Translations under genes and position numbers: made by a program
In this document: piece after piece, positions 1-6,649 of the stretch
Layout: each line of letters opens with the position of its first letter
How positions within the stretch are numbered: position 1 is the stretch's first letter
DNA from: DASXTB01 sp036505615
GTDB taxonomy: Bacteria > Acidobacteriota > UBA6911 > JACQSX01
DNA: 17,097 nucleotides
Direction: 5' to 3'
Assembly: GCA_036505615.1 (NCBI GenBank)
Contig: DASXTB010000206.1
Span: 1-17,097 of the forward strand
Notes under the pieces: model-generated
The model's database searches: none
What the model was told of the DNA's origin: nothing
The model's input: only the letters and a program-made list of their open reading frames with translations

Positions 1-134
1 ACTAAACTTCAACTAATCTGGACGGCATAATGACTGCAATCAAGGAGACCTGGACACGACGGCGGGAAAAAACCCGTCCAATAGCGAGCAAAAATGATAG
101 CTCCGATCAAAAATGTCAGTTAATTTGGACAGCA

Positions 135-217
135 GTGACGTGATCGTGAACGTGATCGGTCCTTTTTTCGTTGCGGCTCCGCCGCGCTGTGTCTTTGCGC
201 CTTCGCGCCTTTGCGTT
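135..217. repeat. Intergenic short-period repeats upstream of the methyltransferase
   Basis: The 237 bases before the first gene contain no convincing ORF. Two patterned stretches are visible. Bases 135-158 are a 6-nt-period run of GTGAYC/GTGAAC units. Bases 171-189 carry GTTGCGGCTCCGCCGCGCT, followed by an 8-nt-period run (CTTTGCGC, CTTCGCGC, CTTTGCGT) to about 217. The GTTGCGGCTCYGCCGCGCT segment recurs at 10747-10765 and, inverted, around 10570-10587, so it is a dispersed repeat. It could carry a promoter or terminator, but I see no clear one. Confidence 0.6.
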
Positions 218-237
218 GAGCCTTTTGGGCAAAATTT

Positions 238-1020
238 GTGAATAATGGCTCCAAGATGGCTTTTGACTACGACTCTATCCCCGGGGATTATCAGTTTCGC
301 GCTTTGACGAAGGGTTACCGCCTGCAGCGATTTTGGCATCAAAATAAGATCCGTGTCCGTCGCGAGCTGTTGCCGATTTCCGTGTCGGATACCATTTTGG
401 AAGTTGGCTGTGGTTCTGGAAATCTCCTTCTAGACGCGTGCGCCTCGGCGCGGCGCGGTCTCGGCGTGGACATCTCCGCTGCAGCGTTGAAATTCTGTCA
501 TAGCCTCAATCCTGGAAATTGCCTGCTGGTTCGAGCCGACGGTTCGCATCTTCCAGTCGCCACCAACTCAACTGACAAGGCGATGCTGATTGAAGTGTTG
601 GAACACCTCTCTAACCCCGAAGAGTTCATTCTGGAGATGAAGAGAGTTTTAGTCCCTGGGGGAATGGCGTTGATTACTACGCCCAACTATTCGGTAACCA
701 GTCTCTGGCCTTTAGTGGAACGGCTCTTGGACATTACTGGTATGACTCCAAAAATGGCAGGCGCCCAGCACATCACGCTTTTTGATCGAAAGCGGTTGGA
801 GCGGGTGGTCAGGCAAGCGGGGCTGGACATTGTAAAACTGGGCAGTTTTTATTCCCTCAGTGCCTTCCTTTCGATGTTATCGACAAAGCTCGCCGAGCGA
901 ACCGTGCTGCGCGAAATAGAGCGCAATTCCGAAGCAGGGATGTTGCAGTATTGCTTGGCGAGAAAGCCCGCCGAAAATGGGACGCGGCGACTCCGAGACA
1001 CGGGGACGCGGCGAGCGTAA
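238..1020 (+). CDS. Class I SAM-dependent methyltransferase (Methyltransf_11/23 type)
   Basis: A 260-residue protein with a Rossmann-fold methyltransferase core. Motif I is LEVGCGSG (residues 54-61), which binds S-adenosylmethionine. The acidic residue ending beta-2 is D78 in GVDIS, and D101 lies in RADGSHLP. The segment IEVLEHLSNPEEF (118-130) followed by VLVPGGMALITTPN (137-150) is typical of small-molecule methyltransferases of the UbiG/Methyltransf_11 group. No membrane segment or signal is seen, so it is cytosolic. The substrate cannot be read from sequence. GTG at 238 is used here; ATG at 256 is an alternative, and neither has a good ribosome site. The last dozen residues (GTRRLRDTGTRRA) come from a 12-nt direct repeat and look like a repeat-derived extension. 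The kinase gene follows after 81 bases and no functional link is evident. Confidence 0.85.
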   Translation: MNNGSKMAFDYDSIPGDYQFRALTKGYRLQRFWHQNKIRVRRELLPISVSDTILEVGCGSGNLLLDACASARRGLGVDISAAALKFCHSLNPGNCLLVRADGSHLPVATNSTDKAMLIEVLEHLSNPEEFILEMKRVLVPGGMALITTPNYSVTSLWPLVERLLDITGMTPKMAGAQHITLFDRKRLERVVRQAGLDIVKLGSFYSLSAFLSMLSTKLAERTVLREIERNSEAGMLQYCLARKPAENGTRRLRDTGTRRA

Positions 1021-1101
1021 GAATCCTTGCAGGCGGCAATGAATTTGACGGTTAGCCTTGGGAGAACGCCGAGATAATGCAAAGGGCAGGGTTGAAAGCT
1101 G

Positions 1102-3600
1102 ATGATCGGTAAAACGGTGTCGCACTATCAGATTCAGGAAAAGCTCGGTGGAGGAGGCATGGGCGTCGTCTATAAGGCCGAAGATACTCGGCTTGGGCGC
1201 TTTGTTGCCTTGAAGTTTTTGCCAGAGGAGTTCTCCAAGGACCCGCAGGCGCTGGAACGCTTCAAGCGGGAAGCACGGGCTGCTTCGGCCTTGAATCACC
1301 CTCATATTTGCACCATCCATGATGTCGATGAGTATGAAGGGCTTCCTTTCATTGTCATGGAGCTGCTGGAGGGAAGCACGCTGAACCATCATATTTCCGG
1401 AAAGCCGTTCAACACAGAACACCTGCTCGACATCGGAATTCAGATTGCTGACGGGCTGGACGCGGCTCATTCGTCGGGAATTGTGCATCGGGACATCAAG
1501 CCTGCGAATATTTTGGTGACTCGGCGCGGCCAGGCAAAGATTCTTGATTTCGGATTGGCCAAGGCGGCGCCAGAGATGCGACGCTCGGCCGTGCCGGGGC
1601 AAGTTTCGGCCCTTCCTACGTCCCCGATTTCGGAGGATCTCTTAACCAGTCCCGGCGCCGCGGTCGGAACCGTTGCGTACATGTCGCCCGAGCAGGCCCT
1701 CGGAGAGCCGGTGGATGCGCGAACGGATCTTTTCTCTTTCGGGGTGGTTCTCTATGAAATGACCACGGGTACGCTTCCTTTCAGAGGACCGACTTCGGCT
1801 GCGCTTTTCGATTCGATCCTTAATAAAACGCCCACCTCTCCCGTCCGTTTGAATCCGGACGCACCGGCGGATTTGGAGCGGATCATCAACAAGGCGCTGG
1901 AAAAAGATTGCCGGATGCGATACCAAAGCGCCGCCGAACTTCGCACCGACTTGCAAAGGCTGAGACGAGACACCGAGTCGCGCCGGAGCAGCCAGCCTTC
2001 GGCTAGGGGAATTGCGATTGGCCCGCCACAGCCGGGTGCGAGCCGGCGATGGCCGTTTGCGTACAGAGCAATGACACTGTGGCTGGGTCTGGGAGCTGTC
2101 GCGCTGGCAGTACTGGCCTACGGCCTGCTAAACCGGGGGTTGTCCTTCCGGAGCTGGCTGGCCAAACCGAGCGGTGGAGAAATAAGCAAAAGCAGCCTGC
2201 CCGGCGCCGGGATTCAACGTCTGGCTGTCTTGCCCTTTGCCAATTTGCGAAGCGACCAGCAGATGGATTTCTTGGGATACGCGCTGGCCGACCAAATTAT
2301 CGGTTCGCTCGGCTATGTCAATGAAGTGGTTGTTCGGCCATCCAGTGCGGTACGCCGCTACCAGAGCCAGCCGGCAGATCCAGTGCGCGCCGGCAACGAG
2401 CTTCAGGTCGACTTGATTCTCACGGGCAATTATCTGAAAGAGGGAGATTGGTTGCGACTGAATGTCGAGCTGGTAAACGTACATTCCAATGAGATCATTT
2501 GGCGTGAACCGGTGGAACTGAAATACGAAAGCGTTTTCAAACTTCAGGACATCGCCTCCGAGAGGGTGATCAGCAGGCTCAAGATTCAGTTTTCTCAGAA
2601 TGAGCGTCGGCGAATGCAGCAAGATGCCGCCAAAAATCCACTCGCCTACGAATATTATTTGCGCAGCCTGGCCTATCCCACTACCAGGGAGGGCCACCAA
2701 CTTGCCGTCGAGATGTTGAATAAGTCCATTGAGCTGGACTCCAGTTATGCCCGTGCATTTGATGACTTGGGCTCTCGCACGCAGCTGCTGGCTCCCTACG
2801 GCTCAGAGGAAGCAGAAGGGTTGAGAAACGCGGAGCAGGCATTCCTGAAGGCACTGTCGTTAAATCCCGAATTGTTGCCGGCACTGAGCCACTTGGCGAT
2901 GCTGTACAGCGATATGGGACGAATCGAAGAATCGGTGGAGTTGTCGCGGCGCGCGCTCCGGATTAATCCAAATAACGCCGACGCTCACTTCTCGCTGAGT
3001 TATGCCTACCGCTACGGCGGAATGTTGGATGAGTCGCGGCAGGAGTGCGACAGAGCGCTGGCTTTGGATCCGAAAAACCGGGTGTTTCGATCGGCAGGTC
3101 TCACCTATCTGTATCTGGGAAGATATAACGAAGCGCGGCAGCTGCTCGACGAACTGGACAAAGGAAGCCCTTTTATTCTGTTAACCGAGGCTTTGATACT
3201 GCTGCGAGAAGGTAATCGCAAACAGGCGATTGAATACCTGGATCGAATCATTGCAGCAGAGCCCCGGGGAGCGTACGGGATGGGAGCAGCAATGTACAAG
3301 GCGGCCCTGGAAGGAAGGAGGGAAGAGGGCTTGCGCTTGGCGCGGGCATCACTGAAAGCGTCAAACCCAATGGACGGAGAAAGGTGTTACAACATTGCAT
3401 GCGGGTTTGTTCTGCTGCGAGACAAGGCGGGATGGACTGAAATGCTCCAGAAAGCGGTCGATCACGGCTTTTTCAACTATCCCTATATGGCCACAGATCC
3501 CGTCTTGGCTTCCCTGGGAGGGGATCCTGATTTTCAGCGCATCCTGGCTCTGGCAAAGCGCAAGCATGAGGCCTTCAAGCAGAGGTTCTTTGGGAACTGA
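1102..3600 (+). CDS. Membrane Ser/Thr protein kinase with TolB/FlgO-like domain and TPR repeats
   Basis: An 832-residue receptor-like kinase. The N-terminal Pkn2/Hanks-type domain (about 1-285) is intact. It has the glycine loop GGGGMGVV (16-23), catalytic lysine K38 in VALKF, HRDIKPAN (129-136), DFG (149-151) and SPE in place of APE (195-197). A single transmembrane helix lies at about 324-343. Beyond it, residues 371-500 resemble the FlgO/TolB-N-like domain found in many kinase and adenylate cyclase fusions (RLAVLPFANL, then ILTGNYLKEGDWLRLNVEL). TPR-like helical pairs fill about 510-760, and the C-terminus DPVLASLGGDPDFQRIL is typical of this acidobacterial family. The kinase would face the cytosol and the TPR part the periplasm. 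Start is ATG 1102, without a strong Shine-Dalgarno. Ligand and targets are unknown, and no phosphatase or response gene is adjacent. Confidence 0.92.
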   Translation: MIGKTVSHYQIQEKLGGGGMGVVYKAEDTRLGRFVALKFLPEEFSKDPQALERFKREARAASALNHPHICTIHDVDEYEGLPFIVMELLEGSTLNHHISGKPFNTEHLLDIGIQIADGLDAAHSSGIVHRDIKPANILVTRRGQAKILDFGLAKAAPEMRRSAVPGQVSALPTSPISEDLLTSPGAAVGTVAYMSPEQALGEPVDARTDLFSFGVVLYEMTTGTLPFRGPTSAALFDSILNKTPTSPVRLNPDAPADLERIINKALEKDCRMRYQSAAELRTDLQRLRRDTESRRSSQPSARGIAIGPPQPGASRRWPFAYRAMTLWLGLGAVALAVLAYGLLNRGLSFRSWLAKPSGGEISKSSLPGAGIQRLAVLPFANLRSDQQMDFLGYALADQIIGSLGYVNEVVVRPSSAVRRYQSQPADPVRAGNELQVDLILTGNYLKEGDWLRLNVELVNVHSNEIIWREPVELKYESVFKLQDIASERVISRLKIQFSQNERRRMQQDAAKNPLAYEYYLRSLAYPTTREGHQLAVEMLNKSIELDSSYARAFDDLGSRTQLLAPYGSEEAEGLRNAEQAFLKALSLNPELLPALSHLAMLYSDMGRIEESVELSRRALRINPNNADAHFSLSYAYRYGGMLDESRQECDRALALDPKNRVFRSAGLTYLYLGRYNEARQLLDELDKGSPFILLTEALILLREGNRKQAIEYLDRIIAAEPRGAYGMGAAMYKAALEGRREEGLRLARASLKASNPMDGERCYNIACGFVLLRDKAGWTEMLQKAVDHGFFNYPYMATDPVLASLGGDPDFQRILALAKRKHEAFKQRFFGN

Positions 3601-3652
3601 TATGGGCCGGCAAATTGACTGCGGCCGCTGATAGTTCTTGAATAATTAAGAT

Positions 3653-3779
3653 GGAATTAAGGGAAATGAACCACGGGAACACCGGGATAAGAAGGTCCGA
3701 TTTAATTGTCACCAGCTGTTGTTAGACAGGCAGAATTTACCTCCCCGTGTTCCCAGTGTTCCCCGTGGTTCAGAATTCC
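3653..3779. repeat. Degenerate inverted repeat between convergent genes
   Basis: In the 201-base gap between the convergent kinase and amidohydrolase-like genes, TGAACCACGGGAACACCGGG (from 3667) is the imperfect reverse complement of the stretch ending CCGTGGTTCA at 3772. Short flanks GGAATT (3653-3658) and AATTCC (3774-3779) extend the match. The right arm has a 9-nt period of CACGGG/CACTGG-like cores, as in the better elements at 8686 and 16935. It could act as a bidirectional terminator for the convergent genes, although no T-tract follows the stem. Confidence 0.6.
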
Positions 3780-3801
3780 TCCGCACTCGTCATTCGAAAT
3801 T

Positions 3802-5085
3802 TCACATTCCCACGCATTCCTTGAAATTTCCGAAGAGTAGGCGGCTGACGTCGCGGTTGATTTCCGCGCCCGTCACCGCACGTCCATCCAAAGCCAGCTG
3901 GTTATAGGACTGGCAGAGCACGTCAGCCAGAACGCGGCGGTTGTGCTGCCACTTGTAAATGAGCTGATCCAGTACCCGCGCGTCCGAGTGCTGCGGAATG
4001 AAGCTCGCGCCCAGCAGCTCTATGCGCTCAAAAGTGATTTCCGAGACAATGGATGGATTGTTCAAAAACCACCAGCAACCGAAGGGAAGCAGGTTGCTGA
4101 ACTTGCGTGCGGCCACGCAGAGTTCGTGCTGGTTTTCCCGTGCCAGCATCGTCACTAGAAAGCGAATGTCAGGATAAGCAGCACACAGCCGCTCAACCGA
4201 GCGGATATCGGCATAGCCAAGCCCATCACCTGCCAGTCGGAGCGCGGGGTTTATCTGGCGCCTTACGCCGATCATCAACGCAAAAGGCAGACGATGTTCG
4301 CGGCAGACTGGAATGATCACTTTCTGGAGCAGCCGGTTTCGAACCGAGTCGTCGGGAAACCGAAAATCGTGGGGAAGGGAGACCGCTGCATAAATCGGGC
4401 TAATACGTTCAATCCACGTGTCCACAAAACGCCGGATTTCCGCGACAGAATTCCCTCTTAGGTCCGCCTCGGCGATGTAATCATTGGCTTTCATCTTCGG
4501 CACTGAGCCATCCAGAGCGTTTAAAATGCTATCCAACCGAAGAGCGGAATGAAAACATCCGTCGATGTTAACTCCGCTTTCCCAAATGCGCGCTTCAGCC
4601 TCATCAAACGGGTCATTTGTCATCACTATGTCGCTGACGTTTGCAAGTTGCAGCACACGAGTTAGATAATCTTCCGGCTCCTGAGTACGAAAGAATTCAC
4701 GCGCTCCACGTAAGTCTTTCATGGAGGGATCTAGGCCCAACGAAGTCAGCACCGCCACAACACCACGAGTCGCTTCAGAAAGGGGCGTGTTGCGAACGAA
4801 CAGAGTTTCCCAAATCAGGTCTGCCTGTTGGCTTTTGCGCAACTTCCAGAAATCGTCCGTACTGGTCTGAGAGGAGCGGAAGAGCTCCGCGATCAGATAA
4901 TGGTAGGTCAATAATTCATCTATTCCCCATAAGTTCAACTCCCCGAATTGCGGCGGGAAGAGGTGGGTATGCATATCGAAAACGGGAGTCGAGGCTAGCT
5001 TGTCGCCGACTTGGCGCCGGATTTCCTCGGGGGTGGTAATCGGCTGTTTCTCCAAATTCTTGGTTTCCGAATTTGCCGTCTTCAT
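3802..5085 (-). CDS. Uronate isomerase-like (UxaC family) metal-dependent enzyme
   Basis: A 427-residue protein resembling the glucuronate isomerase branch of the amidohydrolase superfamily. The metal-binding HxH is in VFDMHTHLFP (H39, H41), followed by YHYL (61-64), comparable to the DHYK region of UxaC. MIGVRRQINP (271-280) and CWWFLNNP (337-344) match conserved UxaC regions. HSDAR (366-370) carries the expected catalytic aspartate D368, followed by a YKWQHNRRVLADVL helix like the HEYFRRIL of UxaC. UxaC interconverts uronates and keto-uronates, but this protein is about 40 residues shorter than the roughly 470 typical of the family, and no hexuronate pathway genes adjoin it. Substrate is therefore unproven and another amidohydrolase activity is possible. 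ATG 5085 is supported by AAGGAG five bases upstream. It is cytosolic, with no signal peptide. It is convergent with the kinase. Confidence 0.75.
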   Translation of the reverse strand: MKTANSETKNLEKQPITTPEEIRRQVGDKLASTPVFDMHTHLFPPQFGELNLWGIDELLTYHYLIAELFRSSQTSTDDFWKLRKSQQADLIWETLFVRNTPLSEATRGVVAVLTSLGLDPSMKDLRGAREFFRTQEPEDYLTRVLQLANVSDIVMTNDPFDEAEARIWESGVNIDGCFHSALRLDSILNALDGSVPKMKANDYIAEADLRGNSVAEIRRFVDTWIERISPIYAAVSLPHDFRFPDDSVRNRLLQKVIIPVCREHRLPFALMIGVRRQINPALRLAGDGLGYADIRSVERLCAAYPDIRFLVTMLARENQHELCVAARKFSNLLPFGCWWFLNNPSIVSEITFERIELLGASFIPQHSDARVLDQLIYKWQHNRRVLADVLCQSYNQLALDGRAVTGAEINRDVSRLLFGNFKECVGM

Positions 5086-5185
5086 CTATCTCCTTAAAAA
5101 GGGTTTAACGCCGAACCTTCTGGCCGTCGGGCAATAGAGTACGGCAATGGACGAAGAATTGAAAGCCGAGAGGAGAGATCATCGA

Positions 5186-5205
5186 CGGCGAGGCGAGCCT
5201 CGCCG
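5186..5205. repeat. Perfect 8-bp hairpin
   Basis: CGGCGAGG pairs with CCTCGCCG across the four-base loop CGAG. It lies about 100 bases upstream of the UxaC-like gene, in the 406-base gap 5086-5491. That gap has no credible gene and is dominated by hairpins. There is no T-tract on either side. Confidence 0.6.
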
Positions 5206-5224
5206 CCAGAGGCAGGCGGCAGAG

Positions 5225-5249
5225 CCGCTGTAGACCTTGCCCACAGCGG
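5225..5249. repeat. 7-bp hairpin CCGCTGT/ACAGCGG
   Basis: CCGCTGT (5225-5231) and ACAGCGG (5243-5249) form a stem around an 11-base loop. It is one of a row of hairpins between the UxaC-like gene and the zinc-ribbon genes. Confidence 0.5.
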
Positions 5250-5272
5250 TCCTAAAATGTAGAAACTCCAGG

Positions 5273-5316
5273 GAGAGACGGCCTGAGGGCCAGCTCGAGG
5301 CCGCTTCCAGCGGCCT
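5273..5316. repeat. Dispersed two-part palindromic module, copy 1
   Basis: GAGAGACGGCCTGAGGGCC (5273-5291) is followed after nine bases by CCGCTTCCAGCGGCCT (5301-5316). The second part folds as AGGCCGC/GCGGCCT (5298-5304 with 5310-5316). The same two blocks, with the same 28-base offset, recur at 6256-6299. This copy lacks the GTCTC that closes the first hairpin in copy 2. It is probably a REP-like extragenic element. Confidence 0.7.
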
Positions 5317-5332
5317 TTCCCGAAGGTCTCAG

Positions 5333-5354
5333 CCCCGGCCTTTCGAGGCCGGGG
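5333..5354. repeat. Perfect 9-bp GC hairpin with TTCG loop
   Basis: CCCCGGCCT (5333-5341) pairs perfectly with AGGCCGGGG (5346-5354) across TTCG. This is one of the most stable small stems in the window, but no T-tract follows on either strand, so a simple intrinsic terminator is not indicated. Between here and 5491 nothing is coding. A weak stem GGACTT/AAGTCC (5476-5481, 5498-5503) overlaps the stop of the zinc-ribbon gene. Confidence 0.65.
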
Positions 5355-5491
5355 TGCAAAGCACGAGCACGACCATCAGCTGGCCAACCCTCGGTTCCAA
5401 CGTCTGATAAGCAATATTATGTCAAGTTTTTTGGGTATTCGTCGAAACCAACCTGTGGACCGGTACGGTTCATTAGGACTTTGCCAGGGGG

Positions 5492-5773
5492 TTACCTAAG
5501 TCCGTTCGCCGAGGAGGAGTGACGTGCTTTCTGTCCGGTGATGGCTTCCCACTTCTTCTTCTTATCGTCCCATTTGAACCTAGTTGCCTGCGGGTTCAGC
5601 TTTATTTCCAACAACAGCCTGCTGAAGTTCTGATACACCGGGATTGAGCCGCATTCGCAGTTTGCAATAGTCACGTTTTCCAGGGTTACCGTTTTGTCTC
5701 TGATCAAATTTGAATCGATGTAAATCTGTTGGGGCTCCAGAGTCTTGGGGAGTCCGCAGCGGTAACAAATCAT
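5492..5773 (-). CDS. Small zinc-ribbon protein, paralogue B (YgiT/MqsA-N-like)
   Basis: About 93 residues from ATG 5773. A GTG at 5788 would add five residues, but the paralogue begins at the equivalent of 5773; neither start has a clear ribosome site. Four cysteines form a likely zinc site: C3-x-x-C6 in MICYRCG, then C39-x-C41-G. Between them is LIRDKTVTLENVT, and after them IPVY then RFKWDDKKKKW. The order CxxC, short beta strands ending VTLENVT, then a Cys pair with Gly resembles the YgiT-type zinc finger of the MqsA antitoxin N-terminus, though here the second knuckle is CxC rather than CxxC. No helix-turn-helix domain is present. It is about 48% identical to the upstream paralogue (36 of about 75 aligned residues, counted by eye). 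The function is not known. Confidence 0.72.
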   Translation of the reverse strand: MICYRCGLPKTLEPQQIYIDSNLIRDKTVTLENVTIANCECGSIPVYQNFSRLLLEIKLNPQATRFKWDDKKKKWEAITGQKARHSSSANGLR

Positions 5774-5874
5774 GTCGTAACATCTCACACCCCCCGCGCA
5801 GCACGATGCCTTGTTTACACCCCCATATCATCCTAGCTTGTTTTTGCGATCTGTCTATGCGTAGAAAACTGGAT

Positions 5875-6147
5875 TTAACTTGACCGTGAAAATTTGCTGT
5901 CTGCAGTAGTGGGTGTGACTCTCCAGACCGATTGTTGCTCGTCCCATTTAAAGCGATTTGACGTCGGATAACGCTGGGCAAGCAGCAGCAGGTAGCCTAT
6001 CTTTGTATAAACGGGGATGATGCCGCACCGGCACTCCTGTGTTGTAATGTTTTCCAGAGTTACGGCTCTATCGCGAATCAGGATGGATTCCACATACGTT
6101 TGTTTGAATTTTTCCTCCCGTGTCTGGCCGCATCTGTTGCATATCAT
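5875..6147 (-). CDS. Small zinc-ribbon protein, paralogue A (YgiT/MqsA-N-like)
   Basis: A 90-residue protein and tandem paralogue of the gene at 5492-5773. It has CxxC in MICNRCG (C3, C6), LIRDRAVTLENIT, then CRCGIIPVY and RFKWDEQQSVW. Conservation of the four cysteines, VTLEN, IPVY and RFKWD against divergence elsewhere argues that both copies are real and selected. ATG 6147 is used; upstream is A/T-rich with only weak GGA. Immediately upstream (6164-6201) sits a perfectly duplicated 19-bp dyad that may be its operator. The genes run in the same direction with a 101-base gap, so they may be co-transcribed. Resemblance to YgiT-type fingers suggests an antitoxin-like or regulatory role, but no toxin gene is recognisable. 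Treat function as unknown. Confidence 0.74.
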   Translation of the reverse strand: MICNRCGQTREEKFKQTYVESILIRDRAVTLENITTQECRCGIIPVYTKIGYLLLLAQRYPTSNRFKWDEQQSVWRVTPTTADSKFSRSS

Positions 6148-6163
6148 TATCTAATCCGTCAAA

Positions 6164-6201
6164 CAGAAGAAGGTCATACCTTCAGAAGAAGGTCATACCT
6201 T
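6164..6201. promoter_or_regulatory. Tandem 19-bp repeat with AAGGT-N3-ACCTT dyads (candidate operator)
   Basis: CAGAAGAAGGTCATACCTT occurs twice back to back with no mismatch (6164-6182 and 6183-6201). Each unit contains the dyad AAGGT-CAT-ACCTT. The pair lies 17-54 bases upstream of the zinc-ribbon start at 6147. On the minus strand a perfect TTGACA (6206-6201) abuts the distal unit, so a promoter -35 could overlap the dyads, but no good -10 is seen at 17 bases. Two identical dyads at this place are what an autoregulated operator would look like. Confidence 0.5.
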
Positions 6202-6255
6202 GTCAAAATCTTAAGTTGATTTTTAAATCTGTCCAGAGGCATTCCATTTTGCGAG

Positions 6256-6299
6256 GAGAGACGGCCTGAGGGCCGTCTCCACGCCGCTTTCAGCGGCCT
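6256..6299. repeat. Dispersed two-part palindromic module, copy 2
   Basis: GAGAGACGGCCTGAGGGCC (6256-6274) is identical to 5273-5291. GAGACGGCC pairs with GGCCGTCTC (6258-6266 with 6271-6279), and the second block CCGCTTTCAGCGGCCT (6284-6299) folds as GCCGC/GCGGC. It lies between the zinc-ribbon gene A and the small hypothetical gene, both on the minus strand. Confidence 0.72.
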
Positions 6300-6322
6300 G
6301 GGCCTGCCCAGGGGACGGATCG

Positions 6323-6649
6323 CTAGATGGATTGATTGCCCGATTTTGGAAGGCGCCGGCGGCGCGTGCGCCCGTCCGCTTTCTTAGACAATTTGGGGGC
6401 TTGCTGAGAAGGGGCTTGAGAAGCGATGCGTGCAATTTCCTGGTCAATCCAGGCACAAGCTTCAGCGTAGGCGTGGGCCATGGCGTCTTCTTTAGTGCCA
6501 AACCTGCTTTCGCCTCTGTTGTAGTGGTAGTGTACGTATCCGGCCTCAGTGGCGCACTCGGCTTCCCAGGAGCTGTGCCACTTTCGCAGGCGTGATCCTC
6601 CCAGAAAACAGATCGTCCACCCTTTATATTGCACGTTCTGGCTTGGCAA
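6323..6649 (-). CDS. Small hypothetical protein with aromatic-rich N-half and basic tail
   Basis: A 108-residue protein I do not recognise. It starts at TTG 6649 behind GGGAGGT, four to five bases away on the minus strand, and that site is the main support for this start. The N-terminal two thirds look like a folded mini-domain: YKGWTICFL, a WHSSWEAEC segment, GYVHYHYNRGESRFGTKEDA, then an amphipathic helix AMAHAYAEACAWIDQEIA. The last 30 residues are Lys/Arg-rich and low in complexity (RTRRRRLPK), as in some nucleic-acid-binding tails. A competing 153-codon frame over 6223-6684 is low in complexity and less protein-like. Downstream on the same strand is a palindromic module and then the zinc-ribbon pair. 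Coding is probable but not certain. Confidence 0.5.
   Translation of the reverse strand: MPSQNVQYKGWTICFLGGSRLRKWHSSWEAECATEAGYVHYHYNRGESRFGTKEDAMAHAYAEACAWIDQEIARIASQAPSQQAPKLSKKADGRTRRRRLPKSGNQSI

Noticed and set aside
40..342. 100-codon minus-strand frame at the window start
   Set aside because: It overlaps the methyltransferase start, runs through repeat sequence and has low-complexity composition.
877..1602. 241-codon minus-strand frame
   Set aside because: It is antisense to the methyltransferase end and kinase domain; the sense-strand motifs are unambiguous.
5457..5479. GGACCGGTA...GTTCATT similarity to 8676-8698
   Set aside because: About 20 of 23 bases agree with two single-base gaps. 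It may be a trace of the 8686-type element, but it is too short and has no second arm, so it is not called a copy.
5580..5981. 133-codon minus-strand frame spanning both zinc-ribbon genes
   Set aside because: It is out of frame with both paralogues, whose conserved protein sequence shows which frame is used.
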